Below, in pieces: positions 25,137 to 34,711 of a stretch of DNA of 64,000 bases. Numbering within the stretch: position 1 is the first letter of the stretch; every line of letters begins with the position of its first letter. The DNA lies in contig NZ_VFOV01000001.1 of NCBI RefSeq assembly GCF_006716315.1, forward strand, positions 3,364,501 to 3,428,500, read 5' to 3'. The position numbers were made by a program, and so were the translations under genes. Source of the DNA: Nocardioides albertanoniae (GTDB taxonomy: Bacteria; Actinomycetota; Actinomycetes; Propionibacteriales; Nocardioidaceae). The notes beneath the pieces were generated by a model. The model ran no database searches. It had not been told where the DNA came from and saw nothing but the letters and a program-made list of their open reading frames with translations.

Positions 25137-25946
25137 TCAGGCGCCGACGTCGAAGCGGGCGAACTGCTTCACCTGCGTGTTGGAGGCGTCGAGGACCTGC
25201 TTGACGGACTTCTTCGACTCGAAGACCGACTCCTGGTCGAGCAGGACGATCTCCTTGAAGAACGCCTTGATGCGACCCTCGACGATCTTGGCGACGGCAG
25301 CCTCGGGCTTGCCCTCCTCGAGCGTCTTCTTGGTCAGCACGTCCTTCTCGGCGTCGACCACGTCGGCCGGCACCTCGTCGGAGGTGAGGAACTGCGCCTT
25401 GAGGGCAGCAGCCTGCTGAGCGGCCTGCTTCGCAGCCGCCTCGTCACCCTCGTAGGAGACCAGGACGCCGAGGCTCGGCGGCAGGTCGGAGGCCTTCTTG
25501 TGCAGGTAGACCGTGGTCTCACCCTCGAAGTAGGCGACCTGGCCGAGCTCGATCTTCTCGCCGATGGTGCGGGCGAGCTCCTCGACCGTCTCGCCGACGG
25601 TCTTGTCGCCGAGCGAGGCAGCCTTCAGCGACTCGATGTCGTTGGTCTTGTTGGCGTCGGCAGCGTCCGCGATCTGCTGGGCGGCGCTGACGAAGCCCTC
25701 GTTCTTGGCAACGAAGTCGGTCTCCGAGAGGAGGCTGACCAGAGCGTTGCCCGACGCGGCGACGAGGCCGGCCGAGGTGGTGCGCTCCGCGGCCCGAGCC
25801 TGGGCCTTGGCAGCGCCCTTGACGCGAAGGACCTCGACGGCCTTGTCGAAGTCGCCGTCGGACTCGTCGAGCGCCTTCTTGCAGTCCATCATGCCCGCCT
25901 GGGTCAACTCACGGAGCTTCTTGACGTCGGCAGCGGTGTAAGCCAT
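25137..25946 (-). CDS. tsf: Elongation factor Ts
   Basis: EF-Ts recycles EF-Tu from its GDP to its GTP form. The N-terminal UBA-like domain (VKKLRELTQAGMMDCKKAL), the core contact segment SETDFVAKNEGFV and the helical C-terminal half are present in a 269-residue protein. The ATG at 25946 follows AGAGGAAG. It is the second gene of the rpsB-tsf operon, 49 bases after rpsB. Confidence 0.98.
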   Translation of the reverse strand: MAYTAADVKKLRELTQAGMMDCKKALDESDGDFDKAVEVLRVKGAAKAQARAAERTTSAGLVAASGNALVSLLSETDFVAKNEGFVSAAQQIADAADANKTNDIESLKAASLGDKTVGETVEELARTIGEKIELGQVAYFEGETTVYLHKKASDLPPSLGVLVSYEGDEAAAKQAAQQAAALKAQFLTSDEVPADVVDAEKDVLTKKTLEEGKPEAAVAKIVEGRIKAFFKEIVLLDQESVFESKKSVKQVLDASNTQVKQFARFDVGA

Positions 25947-25995
25947 GTGTGTCTTCCTCTGACTGTTAAGTGGCTCTTGGGTGGACGATGAGGCC

Positions 25996-26967
25996 TCAGG
26001 CCTCGGTCTTCGCCTCGGTCGCCTCGGCGGCCGGGGTCTCCTCGGCAGCGTCAGCGGCCGGGGTCTCCTCGGTCTTGGCCTCGGTGGCCTCAGCAGCCGG
26101 GGTCTCCTCGGCCTTCGCGTCGGCAGCCGGGGTCTCCTCGGTCTTCGCGTCGGCGGCCGGGGTCTCCTCGGTCTTCGCCTCGGTCGCCTCGGCGGCCGGG
26201 GTCGCCAGGAGCTCGCGCTCCCACTCGGCCAGCGGCTCCTCGGCGGTGGCGCCCTCGGTGCCCTCGGACTTGCCACCGGAACGGGCGATGAGGCCCTCGG
26301 CGACGGCGTCGGCGACCACGCGGGTCAGCAGACCGACGGCGCGGATGGCGTCGTCGTTGCCCGGGATCGGGAAGTCGACCTCGTCGGGGTCGCAGTTGGT
26401 GTCGAGGATGCCGACGATCGGGATCCTGAGCTTGCGAGCCTCCTCGACGGCGAGGTGCTCCTTCTTGGTGTCGACGATCCAGACGGCCGACGGGGTGCGA
26501 CCCATCTCGCGGATACCGCCGAGGGTCTTCTCGAGCTTGTCGCGCTCCCGCTTCATCTGCAGGAGCTCCTTCTTCGTGCGACCCGAGCCGGCGACGTCGT
26601 CGAAGTTGACCTCGTCGAGCTCCTTGAGGCGGTTGATCCGCTGGTGCACGGTCTGGAAGTTGGTGAGCATGCCACCCAGCCAGCGCTGGTTGACGTAAGG
26701 CATCCCGACGCGCGTCGCCTGCTCGGCGATGGCCTCCTGGGCCTGCTTCTTGGTGCCGACGAACATGATCGTCCCGCCCTTGGCCACGGTCTCCTTGATG
26801 AAGGCGTAGCTGCGGTCGATGTAGGCCAGCGACTGCTGCAGGTCGATGATGTAGATGCCGTTGCGGTCGGTGAGGATGAACCGCTTCATCTTCGGGTTCC
26901 AGCGACGGGTCTGGTGTCCGAAGTGGACGCCGCTCTCGAGGAGCTGGCGCATGGTCACGACTGCCAT
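25996..26967 (-). CDS. rpsB: 30S ribosomal protein S2 with long repetitive C-terminal tail
   Basis: S2 is recognisable from [22 protein letters not shown] through [23 protein letters not shown]. The core ends near residue 235. An acidic low-complexity tail of about 70 residues then carries six copies of a TPAA unit ([23 protein letters not shown] and variants). Tails on S2 are common in actinobacteria, but this one is long and tandemly repeated at DNA level too (about 25996-26205), so copy number may vary between strains. The ATG at 26967 has AGGAGAAG upstream. Confidence 0.97.
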   Translation of the reverse strand: MAVVTMRQLLESGVHFGHQTRRWNPKMKRFILTDRNGIYIIDLQQSLAYIDRSYAFIKETVAKGGTIMFVGTKKQAQEAIAEQATRVGMPYVNQRWLGGMLTNFQTVHQRINRLKELDEVNFDDVAGSGRTKKELLQMKRERDKLEKTLGGIREMGRTPSAVWIVDTKKEHLAVEEARKLRIPIVGILDTNCDPDEVDFPIPGNDDAIRAVGLLTRVVADAVAEGLIARSGGKSEGTEGATAEEPLAEWERELLATPAAEATEAKTEETPAADAKTEETPAADAKAEETPAAEATEAKTEETPAADAAEETPAAEATEAKTEA

Positions 26968-27374
26968 GATGTTTCTTCTCCTAAGTGGTGGCCGGTGCCG
27001 CACCGTTGTTGCTCGACCTTGCGTTTCTCGAGGTCAGGCGGGTGTTGCACGAGCCGGTCGGTTTTCAGTTTCGCGCCCGACGTGGTGACGGGCCCTGACG
27101 CCTGCGCGCGGTCCGACCTGAGCCAGATGCTCGGGACTGAGGGCCGCGCCCGCGGGCGATCGGCGTCTCGGAGCGAGAAACCGTCGCGGTCTGCTGGCGT
27201 GCGAAGTCAGCCCACAGGGGGCTGCCGGTCCAAGACTAGCCGTCGCCGGGCGTCTCGGGCCAATCCCTGGCCCGCGGGCCGATCGGTGTCCACAGGCGCC
27301 TTTCGGGTCAGAGTTGTCCACAGGCCGTACGAAGCCCGTTGTGCGAGACCTCGATCGACGGTTGTCTCCTCGTC
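26968..27374. other. 407-bp divergent promoter region of rpsB-tsf and the M23 gene
   Basis: No gene is apparent. On the minus strand, TTGGCC followed about 19 bases later by TAGTCT (near 27234-27262) is a possible rpsB promoter with a long leader. A leader RNA before rpsB would suit autoregulation by S2, but I see no clear structure. On the other side, TTGTCCACA (27314-27322) equals the actinobacterial DnaA-box consensus and GTGTCCACA (27286-27294) differs by one base. Confidence 0.3.
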
Positions 27375-27998
27375 ATGACCTCGAACCTCCTCCTCGACCG
27401 TGCCCGCACCCTCGTCGCGGCCCTATTTCTCGTCGTCCTCATCGCCCCCGCGAGCCCGGCCCTCGGAACGCCACGTGCCGAGGTGGCACCGTCCGGTGCC
27501 TCGCCGGGTGGGGCTGCGGGTCACGACGAGGGTCCGAGCCCGGTCGACGAGGAGGATCAGGCCGCCGCAGGTGTCTGGCCGCTGGCCCCGCGACCAGAGG
27601 TCGTGCGCCGCTTCGACCCTCCGGACGCGCCGTGGGGTGCAGGCCATCGCGGCGTGGATCTCGCCGGAGGGCCGGGCCAGGTGGTGCGCGCCGCCTTGGC
27701 CGGGCGGGTCGCGTTCACCGGCGTGATCGCCGGCAAGCCGGTGGTGAGTGTCGACCACGGGGCCACGCGCACCACCTACGAACCGGTCGCGGCCACCGTC
27801 GGGGTCGGCGACCAGGTCTCGGCAGGGGCGCCCATCGGTCGGCTCGGCATTGCCGGCTCCCACTGCTTCCCGGGTGCGTGTCTGCACTGGGGTTGGATCC
27901 GCAACGCCGACGACGTCTACCTCGATCCACTGCTCCTGGTCGATGCTCCGCAGCCGGTCCGGCTCCTCCCCCTCTGGCGCGCCGACCCTGTCCGGTAG
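27375..27998 (+). CDS. Secreted M23 (LytM-type) peptidoglycan endopeptidase
   Basis: A signal peptide (RTLVAALFLVVLIAPASPALG) leads a 207-residue protein. The LytM domain has the zinc motif HRGVD (His91, Asp95) and the final zinc histidine His171 in CLHWGW. In typical M23 enzymes this last motif reads HxH; here the first His, a non-ligand catalytic residue, is Cys169, so activity may be reduced. FDPPDAPWGAGH and GDQVSAGAPIGRLG are the usual flanking blocks. The ATG at 27375 lacks a clear ribosome site. It ends 16 bases from convergent xerC. Confidence 0.85.
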   Translation: MTSNLLLDRARTLVAALFLVVLIAPASPALGTPRAEVAPSGASPGGAAGHDEGPSPVDEEDQAAAGVWPLAPRPEVVRRFDPPDAPWGAGHRGVDLAGGPGQVVRAALAGRVAFTGVIAGKPVVSVDHGATRTTYEPVAATVGVGDQVSAGAPIGRLGIAGSHCFPGACLHWGWIRNADDVYLDPLLLVDAPQPVRLLPLWRADPVR

Positions 27999-28014
27999 CG
28001 CGGTCGCGACGCGG

Positions 28015-28977
28015 TCAGGCGCGGGGGTGGGCCTGACGGTAGGCCTTGCGGAGGCGGTCGCTGCTGACGTGGGTGTAGATCTGGGTCGTCGCCAGGCTGG
28101 CGTGGCCCAGCAACTCCTGGACCGAGCGGAGGTCGGCGCCACCTTCGAGAAGGTGGGTGGCGGTGCTGTGGCGCAGCCCGTGCGGCCCGAGGTCGGGGGC
28201 GCCGGGTATGTCTGCCAGGCGCCGGTGGACGAGGGTGCGCACCGCACGCTGGTCGAGGCGACCGCCGCGGGCACCGAGGAACAGCGCCGGGCCGGACGAC
28301 TCGGTGACCAGCTGAGGTCGGCCGCGGACGACCCATCGGTCCAGAGCGCGGACGGCGGGGCCGCCGAAGGGCACCATCCGCTCTTTTCGTCCCTTGCCGA
28401 GCACTCGGACGACTCGGCGCTCGTAGTCGACGTCATCGAGATCGAGACCGACGAGCTCGCCGACACGGGCGCCGGTCGCGTAGAGCATCTCCAGCACTGC
28501 GATGTCGCGCATGCCGACCGCGGTGCCGTCCTCGGCGGCATCGATGGCCGCCTTGATGAGGGACTCGGCCTCGTCGGGGCGCAAGACGGGAGGGAGCGTT
28601 CGGTGGGCCTTCGGCGAGCCGAGCGCCGCACCCGCATCGACCTGGGCTCGACCGGTGCGCACCAGCCATCCGCAGAAGACGCGTGCCGCTGTCGCCCGCC
28701 GAGCCAGCGTGGTGCGTGAGCGACCGGTGGTCTGCTGCTTGGCCAACCAGCTGCGCAAGGTGCGCAGGTCGATCTCGGCCGGGTCGGCCCGGCCCAGGCG
28801 ACCGGCGTGGTCGAGCAGGCTGCGGACATCACCGAGATAGGCGCGGACGGTGTGGTCCGACAAGCCTCGCTCGACGCCGAGGTGACGCTCATAGGCGCCG
28901 AGGACGGCGACCTGCGCCTCGGACAGCTCCGCCTCCGCGGATCCGCCCTCGGCACCTGCCTCAGGATCAGCGCTCAC
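28015..28977 (-). CDS. xerC: Tyrosine recombinase XerC
   Basis: XerC resolves chromosome dimers at dif with XerD. The N-terminal SAM-like core-binding domain spans about 25-115. The catalytic domain has the Arg of ATGARVGEL, the Lys of GKGRKERMVPF, the HGLRHSTATH box, LGHASLATTQIYTHV and nucleophile Tyr301. At 320 residues with a GTG start it is a standard chromosomal Xer. The location beside dprA, comM and yraN is the normal actinobacterial site, so I do not read it as a phage integrase. Confidence 0.95.
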   Translation of the reverse strand: MSADPEAGAEGGSAEAELSEAQVAVLGAYERHLGVERGLSDHTVRAYLGDVRSLLDHAGRLGRADPAEIDLRTLRSWLAKQQTTGRSRTTLARRATAARVFCGWLVRTGRAQVDAGAALGSPKAHRTLPPVLRPDEAESLIKAAIDAAEDGTAVGMRDIAVLEMLYATGARVGELVGLDLDDVDYERRVVRVLGKGRKERMVPFGGPAVRALDRWVVRGRPQLVTESSGPALFLGARGGRLDQRAVRTLVHRRLADIPGAPDLGPHGLRHSTATHLLEGGADLRSVQELLGHASLATTQIYTHVSSDRLRKAYRQAHPRA

Positions 28978-29050
28978 CCGAGTCAGGATAGGTGGTGGGC
29001 CAGCCCAGGTGCGGCACCACGGCGTCGAGCCGCGCCACCGGTCACCCGGG

Positions 29051-30223
29051 TCAGGTGCGCGCCGCCCCCGGAGCCAGCTGCCACCCTTCTGGGAAACGCT
29101 CGGCGAGGCCGAGCGCCTCGAGCCGGGTCAGCGCGGTGCCCGCCGTCTTCGGGTGCATGCACGCCGATCTCGCGATGTCGAGCTGTGGCAGCGGCTTGGT
29201 CACCGGGACCGCGTCGAGGACCTGCTTCTCGACCGACGTGAGCGAGTCGCGGCGGCGTACGGGACCACGGGGCTCGGTCGGCAGGGCCTCCCCTGCGTCG
29301 CCGATGAGCTCGCGCACGTCGAGCCCGTCGGTCACCAAGACACCCGTACCGCTGCGTACGAGCTCGTGGGTGCCGACCGAGGTGGCGGCACCGATCTGCC
29401 CCGGCACCGCCATCACCGGGGTGTTGATCCGGTAGGCCCAGTTGGAGGTGTTCAGAGAGCCGCTCCGCGCCGCTGCCTCGACCACCAGCGTGCCGCGGGC
29501 CAGGGCGGCGATGATCCTGTTTCGGCTCAGGAACCGGTAGCGGGTGACCGGGAGCCCGGGCGCGATCTCGGAGATCACCGCACCGCTCTCGGCGATCGCG
29601 TCGATCAGGCGGCTGTTGCGCAGCGGGTAGGGAACGTCGACGCCCCCGGCGAGCACCGCGACGGTGCTCCCCGGTGGGCCGGTGAGTGCGCCGCGATGTG
29701 CGGCGGAGTCGATGCCGACGGCTGCCCCGGAGACGGTCACGAAGTCGTGGACCGCCAGGTCGGCGGCGATCCGCGCAGCGGCGTCGGCGCCATAGGAGGT
29801 CGCGTCCCTGGATCCGACAATGGCCACGGACCGGTCGAGGTCGCTGAGCAGGAGCGGGCCCCGCACCCACAGCCCGAGCGGGGTGCCGGTGCGGTACTGG
29901 ACATGCTCCTGCCCAGCGAGCCGGTCGACCTGGACGGGCCATTCCTCATCGCCCGGGATGACGTAGCGGAACCCGGCGCGGCTCGCCCGTTCGAGGTCGC
30001 GGTCGGGATGGATCTGGGCGAGCCGAGATCTGGCGTCGCGACCGTCGTCTCCCAGGGCTGGGTCCTCCTCGGCGAAGCGTCGGTAGAGATCGGTCGCGGT
30101 GGATCCCACCATGCAGCTGTCGATCAGCGGGGTGCCGGGCTCGACCAGCTGGGTGAGCGCGATCCTGGCCAGACGCTCGCGCTCGAGCTCGGCGACGGAG
30201 AGGGGCGTGGTCGCTGTGGTCAT
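29051..30223 (-). CDS. dprA: DNA-processing protein DprA/Smf
   Basis: DprA binds incoming single-stranded DNA and loads RecA during transformation. The Rossmann-type core has SVAIVGSRDATSYG, VSGAAVGIDSAAHRGAL, AVLAGGVDVPYPLRN and RYRFLSRNRIIAALA in order. A C-terminal winged-helix segment (LDIARSACMHPKTAGTALTRLEALG) follows. The ATG at 30223 overlaps the comM stop (ATGA), giving 390 residues. The comM-dprA pair is widespread in bacteria that are not known to be competent, so transformation ability cannot be concluded. Confidence 0.95.
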   Translation of the reverse strand: MTTATTPLSVAELERERLARIALTQLVEPGTPLIDSCMVGSTATDLYRRFAEEDPALGDDGRDARSRLAQIHPDRDLERASRAGFRYVIPGDEEWPVQVDRLAGQEHVQYRTGTPLGLWVRGPLLLSDLDRSVAIVGSRDATSYGADAAARIAADLAVHDFVTVSGAAVGIDSAAHRGALTGPPGSTVAVLAGGVDVPYPLRNSRLIDAIAESGAVISEIAPGLPVTRYRFLSRNRIIAALARGTLVVEAAARSGSLNTSNWAYRINTPVMAVPGQIGAATSVGTHELVRSGTGVLVTDGLDVRELIGDAGEALPTEPRGPVRRRDSLTSVEKQVLDAVPVTKPLPQLDIARSACMHPKTAGTALTRLEALGLAERFPEGWQLAPGAART

Positions 30224-31803
30224 GCCGGCCGCCCCTCGACGGCGGCGACCCGGAGCGTGCCGCCAGCGCGCAGCTCGAGCGCCGTCTCGGTCTCGGCGAC
30301 TCCCGGCCAGTCGACTCCGGCAAGGTCTGCCACCGTCCACGCCAGGCGATGCACCCGCACCGCGCCGCGACGGGTCAGGGCTCCGGAGAAGATCCGCGAG
30401 TCGATGAGCGCCTCGGCCGAGGGCGGCAGCCGCCAGTTGTCGCGCAATGCGATCCCGCTGGCCTGTCCGTTGAGGCGCCAGCCGAAGTCGGCATAGCGCT
30501 CGTGCTGGCGGCGCCTGGCCGCTGCGACCCGCGCGCGGATGTCAGCACTGCACTCCGAGCCCCACGGGTCGTGGTTCTGCTCGGCCATCGGCCGCAGGGT
30601 GCGGGTGATGTCGATGCGGTCGGTGATCGGGCCGGAGACCTTGCGGGCGTAGGTCTGTCGCTCGGCGGATCGGCAGATGCAGCCGTCCTTGGTGACCGTG
30701 CCGTCGTAGTTGCCGCACGGGCACGGGTTGGCGGCGAGCACGACGAGGCCGCGCGCCGGGAGCGTGACCGACTCCTCCCCTCGCGAGACCGTGATGTCAC
30801 CGCTCTCCAGCGGCTCACGCAGACACTCGATGACGTCGCTCTTGAACAGCGGGAACTCGTCGAGGAAGAGCACGCCGGCGTGGGAGAGCGAGACCTGGCC
30901 GGGTCGGACTCGGCCGGAGCCGCCGCCCACGATCCCTGGTTTGGACGCATCGTGGTGCGGTGCGGAGAACGGCGGTCGGGTGAGGAGACCGCGATCGACA
31001 TCGAGTACGCCGGCCAGCGACTGCACCGCCATCACCTCGAGCGACTCCTCGCGGGAGAGATCGGGCAGGATCGTCGGGATCCGCTCCGCGATCGATGTCT
31101 TCCCGCAGCCCTTGGGGCCCTTCAGGAGCAGGTGGTGACCGCCGGCGGCAGCGACCTCGACCGCGTAGCGGGTCTCGGGCATGCCGCGCAGGTCTGACAT
31201 GTCCATGTCGTCGAGCCGCCGTTCGCCGCGCCAGCCGAGCAGGCTGCCGCCGGTGCCGGTCGCGACCCGAGGCGCGTCAGGGATCGGCTCGCCACGTAGC
31301 TCCGCCACGACCTGGGCCAGCGAGCGGAAGCCCAGGATCTCCATCCCCGGGACCATCCGCGCCTCGGCGACCTGTGGCTCGGGAACGACCACACGCGCGA
31401 TCCCCGCCTGCGAGGCGGCGAGCACCATCGGCAGCACGCCCGAGGTCGGGCGCAGCCCGCCGTCGAGGGCCAGCTCGCCGATGAAGACGGTGCGTTCCAG
31501 GCCGATCGGCTCGATCTCACCGCACGCCGCGAGGATGGCCAGCGCCATCCCCAGGTCGTAGTGCGAACCACCTTTCGGCAGGTCGGCCGGCGAGAGGAGC
31601 ACGGTGATCCGCTTGGTCGCGGGCCACGCCAGCTCGGAGTTGATGATCGCCATCCGCACCCGGTCGCGGCCCTCTGCCAGCACGCTGTCGGCTCGACCGA
31701 CCAGGGTCACTCCGACCATGCCCGGTGAGACGTCGGCCTGCACGTCGATCAGATGCCCGACCGCACCGCGAAGCGCGACGCCGTGTGCTCGCGCGTAACC
31801 CAT
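30220..31803 (-). CDS. comM: ComM/YifB-family AAA+ ATPase (Mg-chelatase-like)
   Basis: ComM is a hexameric helicase that drives branch migration during recombination of foreign DNA. The N-terminal ChlI-like domain has the LPKGGSHYDLGMALAIL block. The AAA+ domain has Walker A GPKGCGKT (Lys in place of the more common Pro), GVLFLDEFPLF as Walker B and NPCPCGNY with a zinc-type cysteine pair. A C-terminal helical lid follows. The ATG at 31803 overlaps the yraN stop (TGATG), and the end overlaps dprA, so yraN-comM-dprA are tightly coupled. Confidence 0.94.
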   Translation of the reverse strand: MGYARAHGVALRGAVGHLIDVQADVSPGMVGVTLVGRADSVLAEGRDRVRMAIINSELAWPATKRITVLLSPADLPKGGSHYDLGMALAILAACGEIEPIGLERTVFIGELALDGGLRPTSGVLPMVLAASQAGIARVVVPEPQVAEARMVPGMEILGFRSLAQVVAELRGEPIPDAPRVATGTGGSLLGWRGERRLDDMDMSDLRGMPETRYAVEVAAAGGHHLLLKGPKGCGKTSIAERIPTILPDLSREESLEVMAVQSLAGVLDVDRGLLTRPPFSAPHHDASKPGIVGGGSGRVRPGQVSLSHAGVLFLDEFPLFKSDVIECLREPLESGDITVSRGEESVTLPARGLVVLAANPCPCGNYDGTVTKDGCICRSAERQTYARKVSGPITDRIDITRTLRPMAEQNHDPWGSECSADIRARVAAARRRQHERYADFGWRLNGQASGIALRDNWRLPPSAEALIDSRIFSGALTRRGAVRVHRLAWTVADLAGVDWPGVAETETALELRAGGTLRVAAVEGRPA

Positions 31804-32168
31804 CACAGGCCCCTGACGTGCTCGACCAGAGCCGCCCCGCGGGGCGACTGCATCACCGCGACGAGGTCGACCCGGATGCCCGGAGCCCGCACATCGTGCT
31901 CGTCGAGCCAGGCCATCGCCAGCCGCTTGAGCCGGTCGAGCGTGGTCGTGTCGACCGCTTCGTGCGGCGTGCCGCACCCGTCATGGCTGCGGGTCTTCAC
32001 CTCGCAGACGACGAACGTGTCGGCATCGCGCAGGATCAGGTCGATCTCGCCCTGACCGCACCGCCAGTTGCGGTCGAGCACGGTCATCCCCGCCTCGACC
32101 AGATATCGCTCGGCGACCGACTCGCCGTAGTTTCCCAGCGCGATCCGCGCTGGTGCCGTTGAACTCAT
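31803..32168 (-). CDS. yraN: UPF0102 (YraN) nuclease-fold protein
   Basis: This 121-residue protein has the PD-(D/E)XK core: Glu in GNYGESVAERYL, then GEIDLILRD and FVVCEVKTR, which match the ExD...ExK metal centre. The role is unproved; the conserved link with comM and dprA suggests DNA repair or uptake. Two adjacent ATGs exist. The second (32168) lies six bases after AGGAGG, and the first (32171) only three, so I chose the second. Confidence 0.93.
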   Translation of the reverse strand: MSSTAPARIALGNYGESVAERYLVEAGMTVLDRNWRCGQGEIDLILRDADTFVVCEVKTRSHDGCGTPHEAVDTTTLDRLKRLAMAWLDEHDVRAPGIRVDLVAVMQSPRGAALVEHVRGL

Positions 32169-32318
32169 CATGGACCTCCTGCCCTTCGGCTTCGAGGTCC
32201 AGACTCATCGTGGGCACCGACAATCGGAGCCGGTTTCGGGGCGCCTGGGGATAACCCCGGATCGAACCTGCCCTGTGGACTGCAAGTGGCCCGAGATCGC
32301 CCCGGGATCAGCCGACGA

Positions 32319-32627
32319 TCAGTCCAACGGCTCGTCGATGTCGGTCGGGTTGAGCGTCTCGACGTTGACGTCCTTGAAGGTGAGCACCTTGACACCCTTC
32401 GCGAACCGAGCGGGCCGATACATGTCCCAGACCCATACGTCATTCATCGACACCTCGAAGTAGACATCCCCCGAGTCGGCCCGTGCCCGCACATCGACCT
32501 GGTTGCACAGATAGAAACGGCGGTCGGTCTCGACGACGTACTTGAAGATGCCCACCACGTCGCGATACTCGCGATAGAGGGTCAGCTCCATCTCGGTCTC
32601 GTACTTCTCGAGATCCTCCGCGCTCAT
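32319..32627 (-). CDS. DUF2469 family protein
   Basis: The 102-residue protein matches the strongly conserved actinobacterial family DUF2469 (SAEDLEKYETEMELTLYREY at the start, YFEVSMNDVWVWDMYRPARF in the middle). The function is unknown. Its place between rnhB and yraN is typical across the phylum, and it is a useful lineage marker. The 150 bases between it and yraN hold no feature I can see. Confidence 0.94.
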   Translation of the reverse strand: MSAEDLEKYETEMELTLYREYRDVVGIFKYVVETDRRFYLCNQVDVRARADSGDVYFEVSMNDVWVWDMYRPARFAKGVKVLTFKDVNVETLNPTDIDEPLD

Positions 32628-32683
32628 GCCGCCGCCCCCGTCGAGGACGGCGAAGAACACGGCCGCGGCCTGAGGTCGCTGGT

Positions 32684-32703
32684 CGCTCGCTGACGCTCGC
32701 TCA
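32684..32703 (-). repeat. Copy 2 of the GAGCGTCAGCGAG word, after rnhB
   Basis: On the minus strand TGAGCGAGCGTCAGCGAGCG starts three bases after the rnhB stop and matches the dxr-end copy (4836-4855) at 17 of 20 positions. Confidence 0.5.
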
Positions 32704-32706
32704 TGC

Positions 32707-33399
32707 CTACGACTCTAGAGCCAACACCCGCGGAGTGCCGGGAAGACTCCACGAGCGCCGGTGATAGGCCGAAGGCCCGAGGCGCTCGAGCGCGGCGATG
32801 TGAGCAGGAGCCGAGTAGCCCTTGTTGTCGGCCCAGGCGTAGTCGGGGAACTCCTCGTGCAGCGCGACCATCAGCGCGTCGCGCGAGGTCTTCGCCAGGA
32901 TCGAGGCGGCCGCGACGGCCGCGCACTTCATGTCGGCCTTGATCATCGTGGTCACCGCAGGCACCGCGACCTCCTCGACCATCGTGGAGACCTCGCCGAA
33001 GAGCCCCTCCTGGACCGGTGGCGTCAGATAGTTGTGGTTGCCGTCGAGCAGCAGCGCATCGGGACGTACGCTCAGGGCGCTCAGCGCTCGCTGACCCGCC
33101 AGCCGCATCGCGGCCATGATCCCGACCTCGTCGATCTCGGAGGCCAGGGCGTGCCCGACCGCGGAGTCGACGGCCCAGCGGCGCACCTTCGGTGCCAGCC
33201 TGTCGCGGACCTCGGGCGCCAACAACTTCGAGTCGCGTACGCCTTGGGGTGCCGTGCGCGTGTCCGCGGAGATCACCACGATGCCGATCGAGACCGGTCC
33301 GCACAGCGCACCGCGCCCCACCTCGTCGACGGCACCGAGGTGGGTGACGCCTCCGCGCAGCATCGATCGCTCGACCCGCAGGGTGGGGGCAGCACTCAT
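32707..33399 (-). CDS. rnhB: Ribonuclease HII
   Basis: RNase HII nicks RNA in DNA-RNA hybrids and removes misincorporated ribonucleotides. The acidic active site starts with [14 protein letters not shown] (Asp and Glu near residue 24). [12 protein letters not shown] supplies the third carboxylate, and the [21 protein letters not shown] block the fourth. The protein is 230 residues. The ATG at 33399 overlaps the lepB stop (ATGA). Confidence 0.95.
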   Translation of the reverse strand: MSAAPTLRVERSMLRGGVTHLGAVDEVGRGALCGPVSIGIVVISADTRTAPQGVRDSKLLAPEVRDRLAPKVRRWAVDSAVGHALASEIDEVGIMAAMRLAGQRALSALSVRPDALLLDGNHNYLTPPVQEGLFGEVSTMVEEVAVPAVTTMIKADMKCAAVAAASILAKTSRDALMVALHEEFPDYAWADNKGYSAPAHIAALERLGPSAYHRRSWSLPGTPRVLALES

Positions 33400-34298
33400 C
33401 GTGACGGCACCGCCTCGAAGCTGTCGGGGCGGTGGATCCACTTCGCCCGGTTCAGCGGCCATCCCAGCGCGACGACCTTGCCGACCACGTTGTCCTCCGG
33501 CACCCACGGCACCAGGGCGCAGTCGGTCTCCTCGGCGGTGCACATGTGCACGGTGGAGTCGGCGGAGTTGGACCGGTTGTCGCCCATCACGAACAGCGAT
33601 CCCTCGGGCACGCGCTCCGACTTCCAGTGACGGGATCCGGGCATCGGCCCGAAGCACTCGCCGTCCTTGTTGGGACGGCCGCACTTGGTACGCGAGGGTC
33701 GCGCGTAGGGCTCGTCGATCGCGACGCCGTTGACCATCATCCGGCCCTGCTTGTCGCAGCACTCGACGACGTCACCGGGCACGCCGATGACCCGCTTCAC
33801 CAGATGGCCGCCCTCCGGGTAGAGGCCGATCACCGAGAGGCCCTTGCCGAGCAGGTTGTCGGGCCCGCCGCCCTCCGCGACACCGAGCCAGGAGCCAGGG
33901 TCGGAGAAGACCACGACGTCACCGCGCTTCGGTGTGCCGGAGAGCCAGTAGGACGGCTTCTCGACCAGCACCCGGTCGTCGGTCGAGACCGTCGGCCCGC
34001 CCTGCAGGCCGGGCTCCATCGACTCCGAGGGGATGTAGAAGGCCTGGACGAAGAACGCCTTCACGACGATCGCGACGAGCACCGCCAGAACGACGAGGAC
34101 GATGCCCTCCTGCCACGCGGACAGGCGCGGCTTGCGCTCCTGCTCACGACGGGAGCCGCCACGGCGCCCCTGCTCTTCGGGAGCCCAGCGCGGCGCCTGC
34201 TCAGATGAGAAGAACGACCGCGATCCCTCCATCTCGGGCCGGTTCCAGTTGGCCTGGGGCCTGGCGCCGACGGAGGGGTCGCGGTCGTTCGAAGTCAC
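33396..34298 (-). CDS. lepB: Signal peptidase I
   Basis: LepB removes signal peptides from exported proteins. A cytoplasmic lead of about 60 charged residues is followed by one membrane anchor ([22 protein letters not shown]). The catalytic Ser93 lies in PSESMEPG, and the general base Lys168 in [12 protein letters not shown]. Box E is [10 protein letters not shown]. Cysteine-bearing inserts occur in the external domain ([32 protein letters not shown]), so disulfides are likely. The start is a GTG at 34298. It lies between rplS and rnhB, a normal actinobacterial order. Confidence 0.95.
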   Translation of the reverse strand: MTSNDRDPSVGARPQANWNRPEMEGSRSFFSSEQAPRWAPEEQGRRGGSRREQERKPRLSAWQEGIVLVVLAVLVAIVVKAFFVQAFYIPSESMEPGLQGGPTVSTDDRVLVEKPSYWLSGTPKRGDVVVFSDPGSWLGVAEGGGPDNLLGKGLSVIGLYPEGGHLVKRVIGVPGDVVECCDKQGRMMVNGVAIDEPYARPSRTKCGRPNKDGECFGPMPGSRHWKSERVPEGSLFVMGDNRSNSADSTVHMCTAEETDCALVPWVPEDNVVGKVVALGWPLNRAKWIHRPDSFEAVPSR

Positions 34299-34360
34299 GC
34301 GGTGAGTCTAGAGACTCCCACCACAACGAGCCTCATCGACTCGCTATGTTCAGGGACCTC

Positions 34361-34711
34361 TCAGGCCTCCCGACGCTCCTTGATCTTGGCCTTCTTGCCG
34401 CGCAGGTTGCGCAGGTAGTAGAGCTTCGCGCGGCGGACGTCACCACGGGTGGCGACCTCGATCTTCTCGAAGATCGGCGAGTGCAGCGGGAACGTACGCT
34501 CCACGCCCACACCGAAGGAGACCTTGCGGACGGTGAAGGTGCGGCCGACGCCGGAGCCGTGGACGCGGATCACGACACCGGTGAAGACCTGGACACGCGA
34601 GCGGGTGCCCTCGACGACCTTGACGTGGACCTTGACGGTGTCGCCGGCGCGGAACTCCGGGAGGTCGTCGCGCTTGCTGGCGTTGCCGATCTCAGCGAGT
34701 AGGTTGCTCAT
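34361..34711 (-). CDS. rplS: 50S ribosomal protein L19
   Basis: The 116-residue sequence shows the L19 pattern: [63 protein letters not shown] and the basic end [20 protein letters not shown]. The ATG at 34711 follows GAGGAGAG. It has its own upstream gap of 289 bases shared with the divergent Fic gene, so it probably starts the rplS-lepB-rnhB transcript. Confidence 0.97.
   Translation of the reverse strand: MSNLLAEIGNASKRDDLPEFRAGDTVKVHVKVVEGTRSRVQVFTGVVIRVHGSGVGRTFTVRKVSFGVGVERTFPLHSPIFEKIEVATRGDVRRAKLYYLRNLRGKKAKIKERREA

Noticed and set aside
28015..28977. Tyrosine recombinase as a sign of an integrated element
   Set aside because: The gene is XerC in its conserved actinobacterial context (dprA, comM, yraN). 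No attachment-site duplication or phage genes are nearby.
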